Shown here: positions 32,825-41,887 of the stretch, one piece after another
Layout of the letters: each line of letters opens with the position of its first letter
Numbering within the stretch: position 1 is the first letter of the stretch
From: JAJTZA01 sp041744075
GTDB lineage: Bacteria > Verrucomicrobiota > Verrucomicrobiia > Chthoniobacterales > Terrimicrobiaceae
Assembly (NCBI GenBank): GCA_041744075.1
Contig: JBGTLQ010000014.1
Location: forward strand, 1-64,000
Direction: 5' to 3'
DNA length: 64,000 bases
Translations under genes and position numbers: made by a program
The notes under the pieces: generated by a model
Told to the model about the DNA's origin: nothing
The model's database searches: none
What the model saw: the letters and a program-made list of their open reading frames with translations, nothing else

Positions 32825-33364
32825 TTAGTGGTGTTCACCAATAAAATCACTCAACTCATAGAGTTGGGGGTCACGTGAAGGCTTGCGCTTTTTCAAAACG
32901 GCCTTGATGGACGACGAAAAATCGGCTGATTCCGGGTCCCCTCCGAAGCTTTCATCACCAAGTCCATCAAGGGATTCCCCGAACTCTTCTTCCAGTTTTT
33001 CGGGATCTTCTCCGCTCTCCAACCGCCGCAACATTTGCTCCATTTCGGCTGGCACTTTCTGACCCGTGGCCTCGGTCATTTTTCTCATCAAACGCCCAAG
33101 CTGCCTGGGGTCAGGATTCTTGTCATCGATGGATGACATCTCCCTCTCCATCTCCGCCATCATTTTTTCCATGCGAGGATCCGTGGGGTTTTCTTCCGTT
33201 TTTTCCTTGGCCCGTCCCGTCACTGCAAAACGGGAAAGCACTCGTTCCATCCGAGCCTTGGGGTCATCAGGACAACGAGGAATCGTGGCCGCCGCTGACA
33301 GGCTCCTCGCAAAGAAGCTGTAAATCTTGTTCGTATCTGGAGAAAAATATTCGTAAATGGGCAT
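32825..33364 (-). CDS. FmdB-like regulatory protein without zinc cysteines
   Basis: A 179-residue protein beginning MPIYEYFSPDTNKIYSFFAR. FmdB-type zinc ribbons start MPIYEYxCxxCG; the MPIYEY start is intact but both cysteines are replaced, and only one Cys (CPDDP, about residue 31) remains. The rest is a charged helical region (MEKMMAEMEREMSSIDDKNP; MLRRLESGEDPEKLEEEFGE). So it is probably an FmdB descendant that has lost zinc binding, and its role is unknown. Separated from the SWIB gene by 47 bases, so they may form one transcript. Confidence 0.7.
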   Translation of the reverse strand: MPIYEYFSPDTNKIYSFFARSLSAAATIPRCPDDPKARMERVLSRFAVTGRAKEKTEENPTDPRMEKMMAEMEREMSSIDDKNPDPRQLGRLMRKMTEATGQKVPAEMEQMLRRLESGEDPEKLEEEFGESLDGLGDESFGGDPESADFSSSIKAVLKKRKPSRDPQLYELSDFIGEHH

Positions 33365-33442
33365 CGTGAGAATGGTTCTTAAGCAGAAACAGTGTGTTCA
33401 GGGCGCTCGCCTTTTTCAAGTCACAGGTTTAGAGGGCTCTAT

Positions 33443-33664
33443 CTTGGGTAGGGGGAACTCCATCTTGCCTGCCAACTTATCCTCTCATGTAAAGGACGGC
33501 GCGGGACCGCCATTTGCTTCGCTTCGCTCACCGCTGCGCGGCTGCCTTCGGCAGGCTGTCTCCCTCCAGTCGGCTCTACCGCCAAAAACCACCTCGTGCG
33601 TGCGCAAGCTCGTTGTTTCTTGGGTAGGGCGCTTCAGTCCCTTGACCGCCGACTTATCCTCCCC
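33443..33664. repeat. Dispersed intergenic repeat, two units
   Basis: Two related units: one beginning CTTGGGTAGGG at 33443, the other at 33619, each ending ACTTATCCTC about 43 bases later. A third, CTTGTGTAGGG to ACTTCTCCTC, is at 62648-62721. The stretch between contains GGGACCGCCAT (33504-33514), also found at 62733-62743, and a small palindrome CTGCCTTCGGCAG. The second unit ends at the start codon of the transporter gene. No coding content. Confidence 0.65.
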
Positions 33665-34582
33665 ATGACCATCCTCGAAACACTGGCCCCCCTTGTTCTC
33701 CTCATCGGAATGGGAGCCTTGCTGGCCCACCTTAAGTTCTTGGGCGATGCTTTTGTTGCCGACCTCAACAAGCTGGCCTTTTGGATCGCCCTGCCCGCGC
33801 TGTTGTTTCGTTCAGCCGCCGCCGCCGGCCACCCGGGTGCCCGAACGTTTCACCTTCTAGGTATTCTTGTGGCAGCCACCCTGCTCGCCTGTCTGGCCTC
33901 CTATTTCTTATGTCAGTTGCTCCGCGTGCCATCAAATTCTTGGGGCACGCTTGCGCAATCAGCGTTCCGTGGAAATCTGGCCTATATCGGCATCCCCCTT
34001 CTCACACTTGGGCTGCCTGCCATTGGTGGAGGTCCCGAGGCGTTTCCCACCGCGGTGGTGGTCATGACGCTCATGATGGTGATTTTTAATTTTTTGGCCG
34101 TCCTTGTTTTGCAGCGAGGCCAGTGGAAACCCCGCGACGCCGCTTGGTCGATTGTAACCAACCCACTTTTGGTTGCGGGTTTGCTCGGTCTGGCATGGTC
34201 CACCACAGGCCTCGGGCTGACTCCCATCGCTGACAAATCCCTCCAGATTCTTGGCGGCGCTGCCGTGCCCATCGCCCTCCTCTGCATTGGAGGAACACTT
34301 GTGGCCGCTTCTCCGGGGGGACGACTCAAAGAGCTTGTGATCGCTGTGGGGTTAAAAATTGTTTTTCTCCCTCTGGTGGTTTGGGGGCTTGGCCTGGCCA
34401 TTGGGCTGGATATGGTGGATCTGCGAATCGCCGTTGTACTCGCCGCCTGCCCCACAGCCGCCGCGTCATATGTGATGGCTGCCCGTATGGGCGGGGACCC
34501 CCAACTGGCCTCTGCAGCCATTGCCATCAGCACCATCTGCTCTGCACCAGCCCTAGTCTGGGCTCTTTGGGTGACGGGATAG
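33665..34582 (+). CDS. AEC-family (auxin efflux carrier-like) transporter
   Basis: A 305-residue integral membrane protein with about ten helices. It begins MTILETLAPLVLLIGMGALL and includes the family block LNKLAFWIALPALLFRSAA. LAQSAFRGNLAYIGIPLLTL and ISTICSAPALVWALWVTG are also typical. The family exports or imports small organic anions across the inner membrane; substrate unknown. The start at 33665 lies directly at the end of repeat unit 33619, so the promoter must lie in or upstream of the repeat. Confidence 0.88.
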   Translation: MTILETLAPLVLLIGMGALLAHLKFLGDAFVADLNKLAFWIALPALLFRSAAAAGHPGARTFHLLGILVAATLLACLASYFLCQLLRVPSNSWGTLAQSAFRGNLAYIGIPLLTLGLPAIGGGPEAFPTAVVVMTLMMVIFNFLAVLVLQRGQWKPRDAAWSIVTNPLLVAGLLGLAWSTTGLGLTPIADKSLQILGGAAVPIALLCIGGTLVAASPGGRLKELVIAVGLKIVFLPLVVWGLGLAIGLDMVDLRIAVVLAACPTAAASYVMAARMGGDPQLASAAIAISTICSAPALVWALWVTG

Positions 34583-34649
34583 GGAAGGCCTCGCAAACGA
34601 TGCGCTTCCAGTTGAAAAATCCTTAGCTCCGTATACATTGCCATCCCAT

Positions 34650-35327
34650 ATGAACATAACCATGTTACTTTTGTTGATCGTTCCGATGATCATTGGCCTC
34701 TGGGCTCAATCTCGTGTGAAGAGCGCGTTTGGCAAGTGGAGCAAAATTGCTGCCACCTCCGGCGTGACCGGCGCTCAAGCAGCCCGCAAAATTTTGAGCG
34801 CTGCCAACATCTCTGATGTGGAAGTCGTAGAAATCAACGACATGCTCGGCGACCACTACGACCCCACACATAAGAGGCTTTGCCTTTCTTCTCCGGTGTA
34901 TGGAACTCCTTCCGTGGCCTCACTCGGGATCGCTGCTCACGAATGCGGGCACGCGATTCAACACGCTCGCAGCTACGGCCCACTCAAGTGGCGCATGGCG
35001 GTTGTGCCGATGACGCAATTTGCTTCTCAGATTCTTCCGTTTGTTGTGATGGGCGGTATCTTTTTTCACATGGTGCATCTCATCACGTTGGGGGTGATCT
35101 GCTACTTGGTGCTCACCCTCTTCCAACTGATCACTCTGCCGGTGGAGTTTGATGCCTCGCGCCGGGCAAAAGTCATTCTCCAACAAATGGGGCTCGTTCA
35201 AGCAGGTGAGGAAGCCGGCGGGGTAAACAAGGTTCTCAATGCGGCAGCATTAACCTATGTGGCTGCTTTTGTCGCCGCCCTCGCCAACTTGGTTTACCTC
35301 CTTATGATTCGTAACCAAAGCCGGTGA
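34650..35327 (+). CDS. Neutral zinc metallopeptidase (YugP type)
   Basis: A 225-residue membrane protein of the YugP/DUF2268-like neutral metallopeptidase family. An N-terminal helix (MNITMLLLLIVPMIIGLWAQ) is followed by VSGVTGAQAARKIL-type sequence, YDPTHKRLCLSSPVYG and the catalytic HECGHAIQHARSY. Two C-terminal helices (QILPFVVMGGIFFHMVHLIT; TYVAAFVAALANLVYLLMIR) follow. HExxH here is HECGH with the downstream Asp in FDASRRAK. It starts at ATG 34650; TTG at 34638 is an alternative. Followed by thiD after 16 bases. The role in protein turnover is not defined. Confidence 0.88.
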   Translation: MNITMLLLLIVPMIIGLWAQSRVKSAFGKWSKIAATSGVTGAQAARKILSAANISDVEVVEINDMLGDHYDPTHKRLCLSSPVYGTPSVASLGIAAHECGHAIQHARSYGPLKWRMAVVPMTQFASQILPFVVMGGIFFHMVHLITLGVICYLVLTLFQLITLPVEFDASRRAKVILQQMGLVQAGEEAGGVNKVLNAAALTYVAAFVAALANLVYLLMIRNQSR

Positions 35328-35343
35328 TTGCCGGACCTTTGGC

Positions 35344-36171
35344 GTGAATAAAAAGGAGGGTCCAAGGGCAATAATCAACCCATCCCAAAAAAATCCCACG
35401 CTGACAGTCGCCGGCTCTGATAACAGCGCCGGGGCGGGAATCCAAGCGGACTTGAAAACCTTCAGCGCCCACGGATGTTACGGATTAACCGCAGTCACCT
35501 GCGTGGTCTCCGAAGTCCCGGACCTCGTCTCCGGGCTTCAGCCGGTGCGGGCCCATTTGGTTCAAAGTCAGATCGAACTTTGCTTGTCAGCGTTTCCTGT
35601 GCGGGCGGCAAAAACTGGCATGCTCTATTCCGCCGAGATCGTTCGCGCAACTTCAAACGCCCTTTATGGGAAGGGTTTTCCCATCGTCGTGGATCCTGTC
35701 ATGATGGCCAGCAGCGGGGATCCTCTCCTCAAACCGTCTGCCATTAGCGCCTATCGAAAACTCCTATTTCCTTTGGCAACGCTGGTGACCCCAAATCTTG
35801 ATGAGTTAAGCCTGCTGGCTGGTCGCGCAATCCCCAACCTCAAGGCCATGCGAGAAGCAGGGAAAGAACTCTCTCAAACGTTTGGATGCAGCTTCTTGCT
35901 GAAAGGAGGACATCTCAAAGGGCGGCGGGCCGTCGATGTTCTCATCAGCCCGGAGGGGGTCGAAGAATTCACTGAGGATTTTGTCCAAGGCGTCTCAACC
36001 CATGGCACCGGCTGCACCTACTCCGCAGCCATCACCGCCAACCTCGCCAATGGCAAATCCCTCAGCGAAAGCGTCGCCGCCGCTAAAACCTACATCACGG
36101 AAGCCATCCGGCAGCATTTGCGCTGGCCATCCACCCAGGCCCTCAATCACTGGCCCAAACGAAGCGGGTAA
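35344..36171 (+). CDS. thiD: Phosphomethylpyrimidine kinase
   Basis: A 275-residue kinase of thiamine synthesis that phosphorylates hydroxymethylpyrimidine and its monophosphate. Ribokinase-fold motifs: TVAGSDNSAGAGIQADLKTF, CYGLTAVTCVVSEVPDLV, AAKTGMLYSAEIV, VVDPVMMASSGDPLL, TPNLDELSLLAG and the catalytic GTGCTYSAAITANLANG. GTG start at 35344. No other thiamine genes lie nearby, and no TPP riboswitch is obvious in the 16 bases upstream. Convergent with the XRE gene. Confidence 0.93.
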   Translation: MNKKEGPRAIINPSQKNPTLTVAGSDNSAGAGIQADLKTFSAHGCYGLTAVTCVVSEVPDLVSGLQPVRAHLVQSQIELCLSAFPVRAAKTGMLYSAEIVRATSNALYGKGFPIVVDPVMMASSGDPLLKPSAISAYRKLLFPLATLVTPNLDELSLLAGRAIPNLKAMREAGKELSQTFGCSFLLKGGHLKGRRAVDVLISPEGVEEFTEDFVQGVSTHGTGCTYSAAITANLANGKSLSESVAAAKTYITEAIRQHLRWPSTQALNHWPKRSG

Positions 36172-36182
36172 TATTCGTTTTC

Positions 36183-36401
36183 TTAAAACATTTTTGGAAA
36201 AAGATCTCCCACTCCAATTCCGAGGCCATCTGCCAATTTTTCCAACGTAGAGAGCCTTGGATTAGAACGTCTTCCAGACTCAATGTGCTGGTAAACTTTG
36301 TAGGGCATGCCGATTTTTTCAGCAAACTCCTCTTGAGTCATTCCTGCTTCAACCCTCCGTTTCCGCAATTCATTTACCAGACTCTTTGAAGCGGATTCCA
36401 C
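36183..36401 (-). CDS. XRE-family transcriptional repressor
   Basis: A 72-residue single-domain HTH protein: RKRRVEAGMTQEEFAEKIGM (first helices), then VYQHIESGRRSNPRLSTLEK and LADGLGIGVGDLF. These are the five-helix Cro/CI fold with the recognition helix in PYKVYQHIESG. No oligomerisation or sensor domain. It is divergent from the exported-protein genes at 36465; the palindrome at 36430-36456 lies between them and is the likely operator. Confidence 0.88.
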   Translation of the reverse strand: MESASKSLVNELRKRRVEAGMTQEEFAEKIGMPYKVYQHIESGRRSNPRLSTLEKLADGLGIGVGDLFPKMF

Positions 36402-36429
36402 TCCGTAAGCCTGAAGAGTTGGAGTCTTT

Positions 36430-36458
36430 TCAACACCTCCACATGTGTGGTGTTGACA
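36430..36458 (+). promoter_or_regulatory. Operator palindrome with overlapping -35 box
   Basis: TCAACACC (36430-36437) and GGTGTTGA (36449-36456) are perfect 8-base arms around a centre with CACATGTG. TTGACA (36453-36458), a perfect -35 for the rightward genes, overlaps the right arm. A bound XRE protein here would block that promoter and probably its own. The -10 is less clear. Confidence 0.6.
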
Positions 36459-36464
36459 AGAACA

Positions 36465-37313
36465 ATGAAGGCTGTTTGTCTAGTTACCAGCTTGAAGGAC
36501 ATCCCCTCCAAATCCACTCAAAGAAAATGTCCGCATGGGGCAAAACGGTGGTTCGTTCTTGGAGTAACTATTTCTCTCGCATTCCAACCCGTAATTGGTG
36601 AAACACTCACGGGGCAACACCCCCTTCAGTTCCGCCTGATCGAAAGTCTAGAAGTTGATCTTGGGCCACGATCAATCATTTACAACAGGGTGGAAAAACC
36701 TATTCTCCAACCCCAGCCGCCCCCCATAAACCGACCCTCAGAATCAACCCAAGCAGTAGCCCCAACATTCGAAGAATTGGAGGAACTACGGCGGTGGGAA
36801 TCAATGACCTATGTCAGCATGTCCCTCTCTTGCACTGTGTATGACGGACAATTCACAGAGGTCCGATTGCACCAAGACGGCCACAATATCATCTTCTGGA
36901 GTACCATAAATTTCCACTATTTGAGCCACTTGTTCGACTTTTTGGCTGGAAATACCTGTTACTCAATTTTCCTTGGTCTTGGCGACGCTTCTCTTGGTGA
37001 ACTCCCCGTGGACCTACAGAACAAGCCGCCCACGATCTGGACGGCTGAGTTCCTCGCCGCAAATGCTGGAAAATCGGCATGGATGATCACTTCGAATGTT
37101 GCGATTTCTCCGGAAACTATCCGTGCCATTGAGGACTTGCACAGCTACTTCGACACAAACAAGGAGGCTCTCATCGCACAGCACAATGAACGGGAGGCGA
37201 TTCGCATTGCACAAGAACAACACCTCAAGGCCAATCCCCCACAGCCAAAGGATACTGTTGTTAATTATTTCCCCATCCAAAGCGGCCAACCAAGCGGAAG
37301 GGGTGCAAAATGA
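36465..37313 (+). CDS. Exported protein of unknown function
   Basis: A 282-residue protein starting at ATG 36465 (an earlier start would lie inside the operator). A hydrophobic stretch, WFVLGVTISLAFQPVIG (about 29-45), is a probable signal peptide preceded by a long positively charged region. The rest has a Pro-rich linker (KPILQPQPPPINRPSE), a block VYDGQFTEVRLHQDGHNIIF, and a helical C-terminal region ending in a Lys/Pro-rich tail. No family recognised. The stop overlaps the next gene (ATGA 37310-37313), so it is the first gene of a coupled run. Confidence 0.65.
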   Translation: MKAVCLVTSLKDIPSKSTQRKCPHGAKRWFVLGVTISLAFQPVIGETLTGQHPLQFRLIESLEVDLGPRSIIYNRVEKPILQPQPPPINRPSESTQAVAPTFEELEELRRWESMTYVSMSLSCTVYDGQFTEVRLHQDGHNIIFWSTINFHYLSHLFDFLAGNTCYSIFLGLGDASLGELPVDLQNKPPTIWTAEFLAANAGKSAWMITSNVAISPETIRAIEDLHSYFDTNKEALIAQHNEREAIRIAQEQHLKANPPQPKDTVVNYFPIQSGQPSGRGAK

Positions 37314-40288
37314 AATTATGGCGTGGTATGATGATTGGTGTCATGCTTCTGCCACTGCATTTCGGGACTTCAGCAGCGCAGCAGGCTGAGCAGGAGAACG
37401 AGGGCTCTTTGCTTGAGATTGATGAAGTGAATCAGATCTATCGGCTGAAGTGGTGGGCCACATCTGGTCGCGCCTACTACATTTTACACTCTGAAGATCT
37501 GCAGGAGTGGAATTGGTTGCCAGTCATTGAAGCCGGAGACGACGCGGTGAAGGAGTGGGGCTTTACATCGACAGGAGATCGTTTTTTCGCTCGTTTACGG
37601 CATGTTCCGTTCACTGGCAGTGATGTCAGCACCCTCGACAGCGATGCCAATGGCCTATTCGACCTCTGGGAATTGACGCATTACGGCACCCTTGGTCTGG
37701 ACCGTGAGTCCCTGGCCCCCGGAAAAGGCGGGCTGACCTACGGCCAGGTGCACGATCTGGGACTCGACCCAAAAGCTCCCTCCACCAATGACATTGGGAT
37801 CCCCGACGAATGGTTGGTCGGAAACGGTCTTGACCCACATACAGCCGACCCATGGTCCGATGACGACGAAGGTATCGGGGATGGTCTTCCCTTGATACAG
37901 GAATACGAGTATGGCACCAATCCGAATCTGCGTGACACTGATGGGGATGGTACCATTGATGGAGAAGATGGTGCTGCACTCGATCCTGAAATCAGTCCTA
38001 TGCGCTTGGGTGAGACTTCATATGCGGTTATCGAAATTGGCGGGATCTCAGCGGGGACACTCAGGCTAAACAATAACTCACAGGCACTCATTGAAGGCAG
38101 TCAATTGAAGCTATGGAGCAATGGAAACATTATACTTGAATCTATCACACTGCCGCCTAATCACACTCGGGTGTCAAGTCCCGCTTTTGATGACAATGGG
38201 AATATTTATTCACATTATCAGAAAACCATTATTACTTATGATGAAGACGGGGATGAAGTTTACAACTCAGAAGATGGACATGTTCGGTGGAACTCCTCTG
38301 GGGAGCATTCATTTATTCCGCAATACGTACCAGCAGGGTGCCATTTCGATATAGAATACCCCATGCCCTTTCCGACGAGCGTGAGTCCGAATGGAACTCT
38401 GGCCTTCTGCGCACAATGGGGCAGGACCTACGCTTCCGAAACTTCCCCGGCAAAGAGTTATGGTGGTGGAGTAAGATTTTCCAACAACACCTACACAGTT
38501 ATCGGCGGACCAGCACCGTATGGCGAAGGCAACGATCAAAGCCCATTTACCGGGAATTGGGTGTATCCATCTGCGATTAATAACTCAAATGTTGCTGTTG
38601 GAGATTCGTTTAGTTTCAATGTGACTACCAGCAGTCAATACACAGGAAAAAAGATTTATTATCCAGACAACTCATCGGAAGAACTCACGATGGAAAGATG
38701 GTGGGGCCTTACTTCGCTCAATAATGTCTCGCCCCCTCAAGTCGTTGGTTATTCTGCGGCCGGCGCCTCCAGTGACAAAAAGGCAGGGATGTGGGTCAAG
38801 CTCAACGGGACCTGGAAATTCAAGCACTTGGGCGCATACAATCCATCAAGTGGTCAGAACGCTGAGGTGCTGGGCATTCCTCGCAAAATAAATAATCGAT
38901 TTGAGATTGCGGGAACTTTTGGTCTGTGGAGGAATGGCAGAATTCGTTTACCCTCCGAGGTATTGGATACTGACACTTGGATTCTAAATTCCGTGCATGA
39001 TATCAATGACCACGGAGTCATCGCGGGATACGCCACGAAAAAATCAACTCAGATTTCGCGCCCAGTTCTCCTCCTGCCAATAGAGATTAAGGTTGTTGAC
39101 CGCGACGACCAAACTAAAACTTGGAGCGACGCTAAATACCTTTCGCCAGATCGCCCTGTCTATGCCGGATACATCGCAGGAGACATGGTTAGCTGGAAGA
39201 TCATGGCTCCTGATAGCTGGACTAGCGTTCATTATAAGTGGACTGCCGAAGGGCCGAATGGAGAAACCATCAATGGCCCGGATAACAATGGAGCCAATGA
39301 GTGGAAATTCGCTGACAGCGACGAGGATACGAACAATGACTGGCTGAAAGATGAAGATTGGAAGCCTGGAAAATGGAAGATCAAATGCAAGATCACGTTC
39401 CAAGAAGGAGGCTCATCAGAGGTAGAGCTAGAACAGGAAATCGGCACTCGAACCGAGCAATACGTTATATTTGGTTCTATTCAGTCACAGCAATTTTCAA
39501 GCAGTGGAGTTCAGCAATCGGTCATAACTCAGTGGGGTTGTCCAGAAATCGGCTTTAGTTCGTTTGCTGCAGTAGGTGGTGGTGTTAACGATCAAAGCGG
39601 TATTTACTTTGTTCCATTTAACGAGACGAACAGAGTTTACATCAACCAGCGATTGCTGAATGCCACGTCAAATCAAGACCCTGAGACCGCGATTGATCCT
39701 GAGGTTCCTGTTGACCGAGCGTGCGGATTGGATCCGGTGAAGCATTTCCGTGCATTTAGTGCCGGTCAATTTCGGTTCAATGTTGATGACGATGGAAAGC
39801 TGTCTGGAGATCCATTTCTAATTAAAGAAAACAGCGCGAACATTGTTGGAACCACCCCCATTCCATGCACTGGGGCAAATAGATACGGAACCAAGGGTCA
39901 ATTGCATGCGGACAGTGGCAAGGTAGAGGTAAATCCGGGAAATGAATATTTTTCATATCTTTTGAAATTTAGGGTTGGTGCAGAAGGGCAAACAGGCTTT
40001 GCCAATATGAATGGCCGAAATATACCGTGGGTATTTTTCCGCTATCGTTTTGAAGCCAAGGACGGGCTTATTGACACCCAATTTGATGCCGGACCGAGCA
40101 GCGATCCAAACGGATCGGATAGCAGTCATGATTACTCGTCAGTCCCGACGTTCTACGTTTACGTCCGCTACTACGATATTTATGAAACGAAGTGGAAACT
40201 ATGGTTGCAAACAAAACTTGATGAGGATCGCAGGCCATTCCTGTCAATTGGAGAGGAAGTGTCAAGTGCTCCATTCGTAATGCCTTAA
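37310..40288 (+). CDS. Large exported protein with thrombospondin-3-like repeats
   Basis: 992 residues with a signal peptide (MIGVMLLPLHFGTSAAQQ). Residues about 40-100 (YRLKWWATSGRAYYILHSED, LQEWNWLPVI, FFARLRH) form a beta module found in many verrucomicrobial surface proteins. Ca-binding loops follow: DSDANGLFDLWELT and DTDGDGTIDGEDGAALDP. A beta-propeller-like region with repeated NxNG/INNxxVAVGDS blocks continues to about 600. A last part with LLPIEIKVVDRDD and the EWKFADSDEDTNNDWLKDED block belongs to a large verrucomicrobial family of unknown function. Starts in ATGA overlap with the previous gene. Confidence 0.72.
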   Translation: MKLWRGMMIGVMLLPLHFGTSAAQQAEQENEGSLLEIDEVNQIYRLKWWATSGRAYYILHSEDLQEWNWLPVIEAGDDAVKEWGFTSTGDRFFARLRHVPFTGSDVSTLDSDANGLFDLWELTHYGTLGLDRESLAPGKGGLTYGQVHDLGLDPKAPSTNDIGIPDEWLVGNGLDPHTADPWSDDDEGIGDGLPLIQEYEYGTNPNLRDTDGDGTIDGEDGAALDPEISPMRLGETSYAVIEIGGISAGTLRLNNNSQALIEGSQLKLWSNGNIILESITLPPNHTRVSSPAFDDNGNIYSHYQKTIITYDEDGDEVYNSEDGHVRWNSSGEHSFIPQYVPAGCHFDIEYPMPFPTSVSPNGTLAFCAQWGRTYASETSPAKSYGGGVRFSNNTYTVIGGPAPYGEGNDQSPFTGNWVYPSAINNSNVAVGDSFSFNVTTSSQYTGKKIYYPDNSSEELTMERWWGLTSLNNVSPPQVVGYSAAGASSDKKAGMWVKLNGTWKFKHLGAYNPSSGQNAEVLGIPRKINNRFEIAGTFGLWRNGRIRLPSEVLDTDTWILNSVHDINDHGVIAGYATKKSTQISRPVLLLPIEIKVVDRDDQTKTWSDAKYLSPDRPVYAGYIAGDMVSWKIMAPDSWTSVHYKWTAEGPNGETINGPDNNGANEWKFADSDEDTNNDWLKDEDWKPGKWKIKCKITFQEGGSSEVELEQEIGTRTEQYVIFGSIQSQQFSSSGVQQSVITQWGCPEIGFSSFAAVGGGVNDQSGIYFVPFNETNRVYINQRLLNATSNQDPETAIDPEVPVDRACGLDPVKHFRAFSAGQFRFNVDDDGKLSGDPFLIKENSANIVGTTPIPCTGANRYGTKGQLHADSGKVEVNPGNEYFSYLLKFRVGAEGQTGFANMNGRNIPWVFFRYRFEAKDGLIDTQFDAGPSSDPNGSDSSHDYSSVPTFYVYVRYYDIYETKWKLWLQTKLDEDRRPFLSIGEEVSSAPFVMP

Positions 40289-40292
40289 AATC

Positions 40293-41030
40293 ATGAAACT
40301 CATTATATCTGTCCTTCTTTTGTGTTCTGGTTCATATTCGGTCATAGCTGGCCCGATTCGAGATATGGCTATCAATAATCCTGAGCAGGTCAATCAGTTG
40401 ATCCAAGGCGCGACGTATGCCGAATTGTTAACATTCGTGAATGATGCCTATGCAGAGAGCCAGGGCGAAACTGACGGAGTATGTGAGTATGCCTATTTGC
40501 TGGCTTTGAGCCATGCACCGCCTGATCAGCAAGTGCCGCTAGCAGTAGACTTTTCGCTTGCAAAGCCCCATCTTGATCTCAAGCGAGGCGGGGCCGCCTC
40601 GATCTCAAGTGCTGTGGTCAATGGCACATCCATAACGCAAACCGTCAAGAATCAGGCCATCGCGAAGCTAAAATCGGAGTTGCAGTTGCTGCAGCAGCAC
40701 GGCCAAGAAGCTTTTAATTTTGCACAGAATGCGGCGAACGCTCTTGTCCTTTTGGGAGATGACGCAGGGTTGGACATGTTTTTGACTGACTCTCAAATCG
40801 TCAGAAATTATCAATTGAAAGACCAGTGGGATGCCACAACTCCCGCAGGTCATTTTGCAGACCTTCGCGACGAATACGCACAACGGGCAGCCGATCCGGC
40901 CACGGGAAATCCAGAATGGGAAAAAACAATTTCCGATGTTTATGAGCTATGCCGTGCACGGCGCGCTGAAAACATCGAAGTCAAACCGCTCAATCCCTTG
41001 GTAAATCTTGTTCAGGTGCGGCAGCAGTGA
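40293..41030 (+). CDS. Exported protein of unknown function
   Basis: A 245-residue protein with a signal peptide (MKLIISVLLLCSGSYSVIAG). The mature part is mostly helical (QVNQLIQGATYAELLTFVND, IAKLKSELQLLQQHGQEAFN) with no motif I know. It follows the 992-residue gene by 4 bases and its stop overlaps the next small gene (GTGA at 41027-41030), so it belongs to the same translationally coupled run. Confidence 0.62.
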   Translation: MKLIISVLLLCSGSYSVIAGPIRDMAINNPEQVNQLIQGATYAELLTFVNDAYAESQGETDGVCEYAYLLALSHAPPDQQVPLAVDFSLAKPHLDLKRGGAASISSAVVNGTSITQTVKNQAIAKLKSELQLLQQHGQEAFNFAQNAANALVLLGDDAGLDMFLTDSQIVRNYQLKDQWDATTPAGHFADLRDEYAQRAADPATGNPEWEKTISDVYELCRARRAENIEVKPLNPLVNLVQVRQQ

Positions 41031-41137
41031 ACTACCATCGAAAAATAACATGGGTCCTCGTAATAATCGCGGGCCTTCTGGTTGCCCTTATGATCGCGAG
41101 TTGGTTTTACTCATTGGGGAGTGGAGCAGCGTATTGA
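41027..41137 (+). CDS. 36-residue single-span membrane peptide
   Basis: A very short gene: GTG (41027) overlaps the TGA of the previous gene, then MNYHRKITWVLVIIAGLLVA and LMIASWFYSLGSGAAY, stop at 41135-41137. A basic N-terminus and one strong hydrophobic helix (residues 8-26) make it a plausible small inner membrane protein. The exact stop-start overlap argues it is translated. Its function is unknown; it could modify the localisation of the neighbouring exported proteins. Confidence 0.5.
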   Translation: MNYHRKITWVLVIIAGLLVALMIASWFYSLGSGAAY

Positions 41138-41425
41138 CCGAAAAGTCCACCTTGAAAACCACACCCTCGCGATGCCCCGCGTCGTCACAGTTCGTGCCAA
41201 TGCCCCAATAGCCGCACGATCCGCGCCGACGCTCCCGGCGGTGAACGTTCGTGGCCGCGATCTGCCGTCATCGTCTCCCCTGCAAATATGTGCCTGTCAT
41301 GGGACCTGCTGGCTTGTAAACCAAACTTAACCACCATGACAAACGACAGAAGCTGCTTCATCAGCATGGAAGGCTATCATTTGGCAAATGGTTGGATAAA
41401 ATGTAAAATGAAACTAAATTCATAA

Positions 41426-41887
41426 ATGATCTGCATCGGCAAATTTTGTGTTTCTGTCCTTTTTCTTCTCATATTCTCGGCGGCGTTTCTCAACGCACAA
41501 ACTCCACCTACATTGGAAGACCAATTGACGTCCTTGTGGCTTCAAAAAAACTACAGTGGGTTAAATTCCCTATTTGAGTCGGAAATGAGCACCACGTCAC
41601 CTGACGTGGCGGCGCTTTATTCCGCAAAGTTTTTTTATGTTTTTGTTCAGCCGAATAAAATTAAAGCGGTATCAGCAGCTACAAAACTCAAACAAGCCGC
41701 AGATGGCACAAACAACGAAGATTTCATTGCGTTTGCTGATGAGGAATTGGCTGAGGTCCAAGCTATTCCAGATATTGAGTTCACCGCTCCAACGCAGGAG
41801 ATTTTGGACGCTTTCCATGGTGAGTTCCCCGAGCAGTATCCCAATGTCACAGTGGCATTGCGAATCAAGAGGTACATAGCACCATAA
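41426..41887 (+). CDS. Small exported protein of unknown function
   Basis: 153 residues with a signal peptide (ICIGKFCVSVLFLLIFSAAF ending LNAQ). The mature protein is helical and acidic (LEDQLTSLWLQKNYSGLNSL, EFTAPTQEILDAFHGEFPEQ). Family not recognised. It stands about 290 bases after the coupled run; the bases between (41138-41425) hold nothing convincing apart from short open frames. Confidence 0.6.
   Translation: MICIGKFCVSVLFLLIFSAAFLNAQTPPTLEDQLTSLWLQKNYSGLNSLFESEMSTTSPDVAALYSAKFFYVFVQPNKIKAVSAATKLKQAADGTNNEDFIAFADEELAEVQAIPDIEFTAPTQEILDAFHGEFPEQYPNVTVALRIKRYIAP

Noticed and set aside
41121..41330. Open frame of 69 codons overlapping the 36-residue peptide
   Set aside because: Different frame, no ribosome-binding site, biased composition; the GTGA-coupled short frame is better supported.
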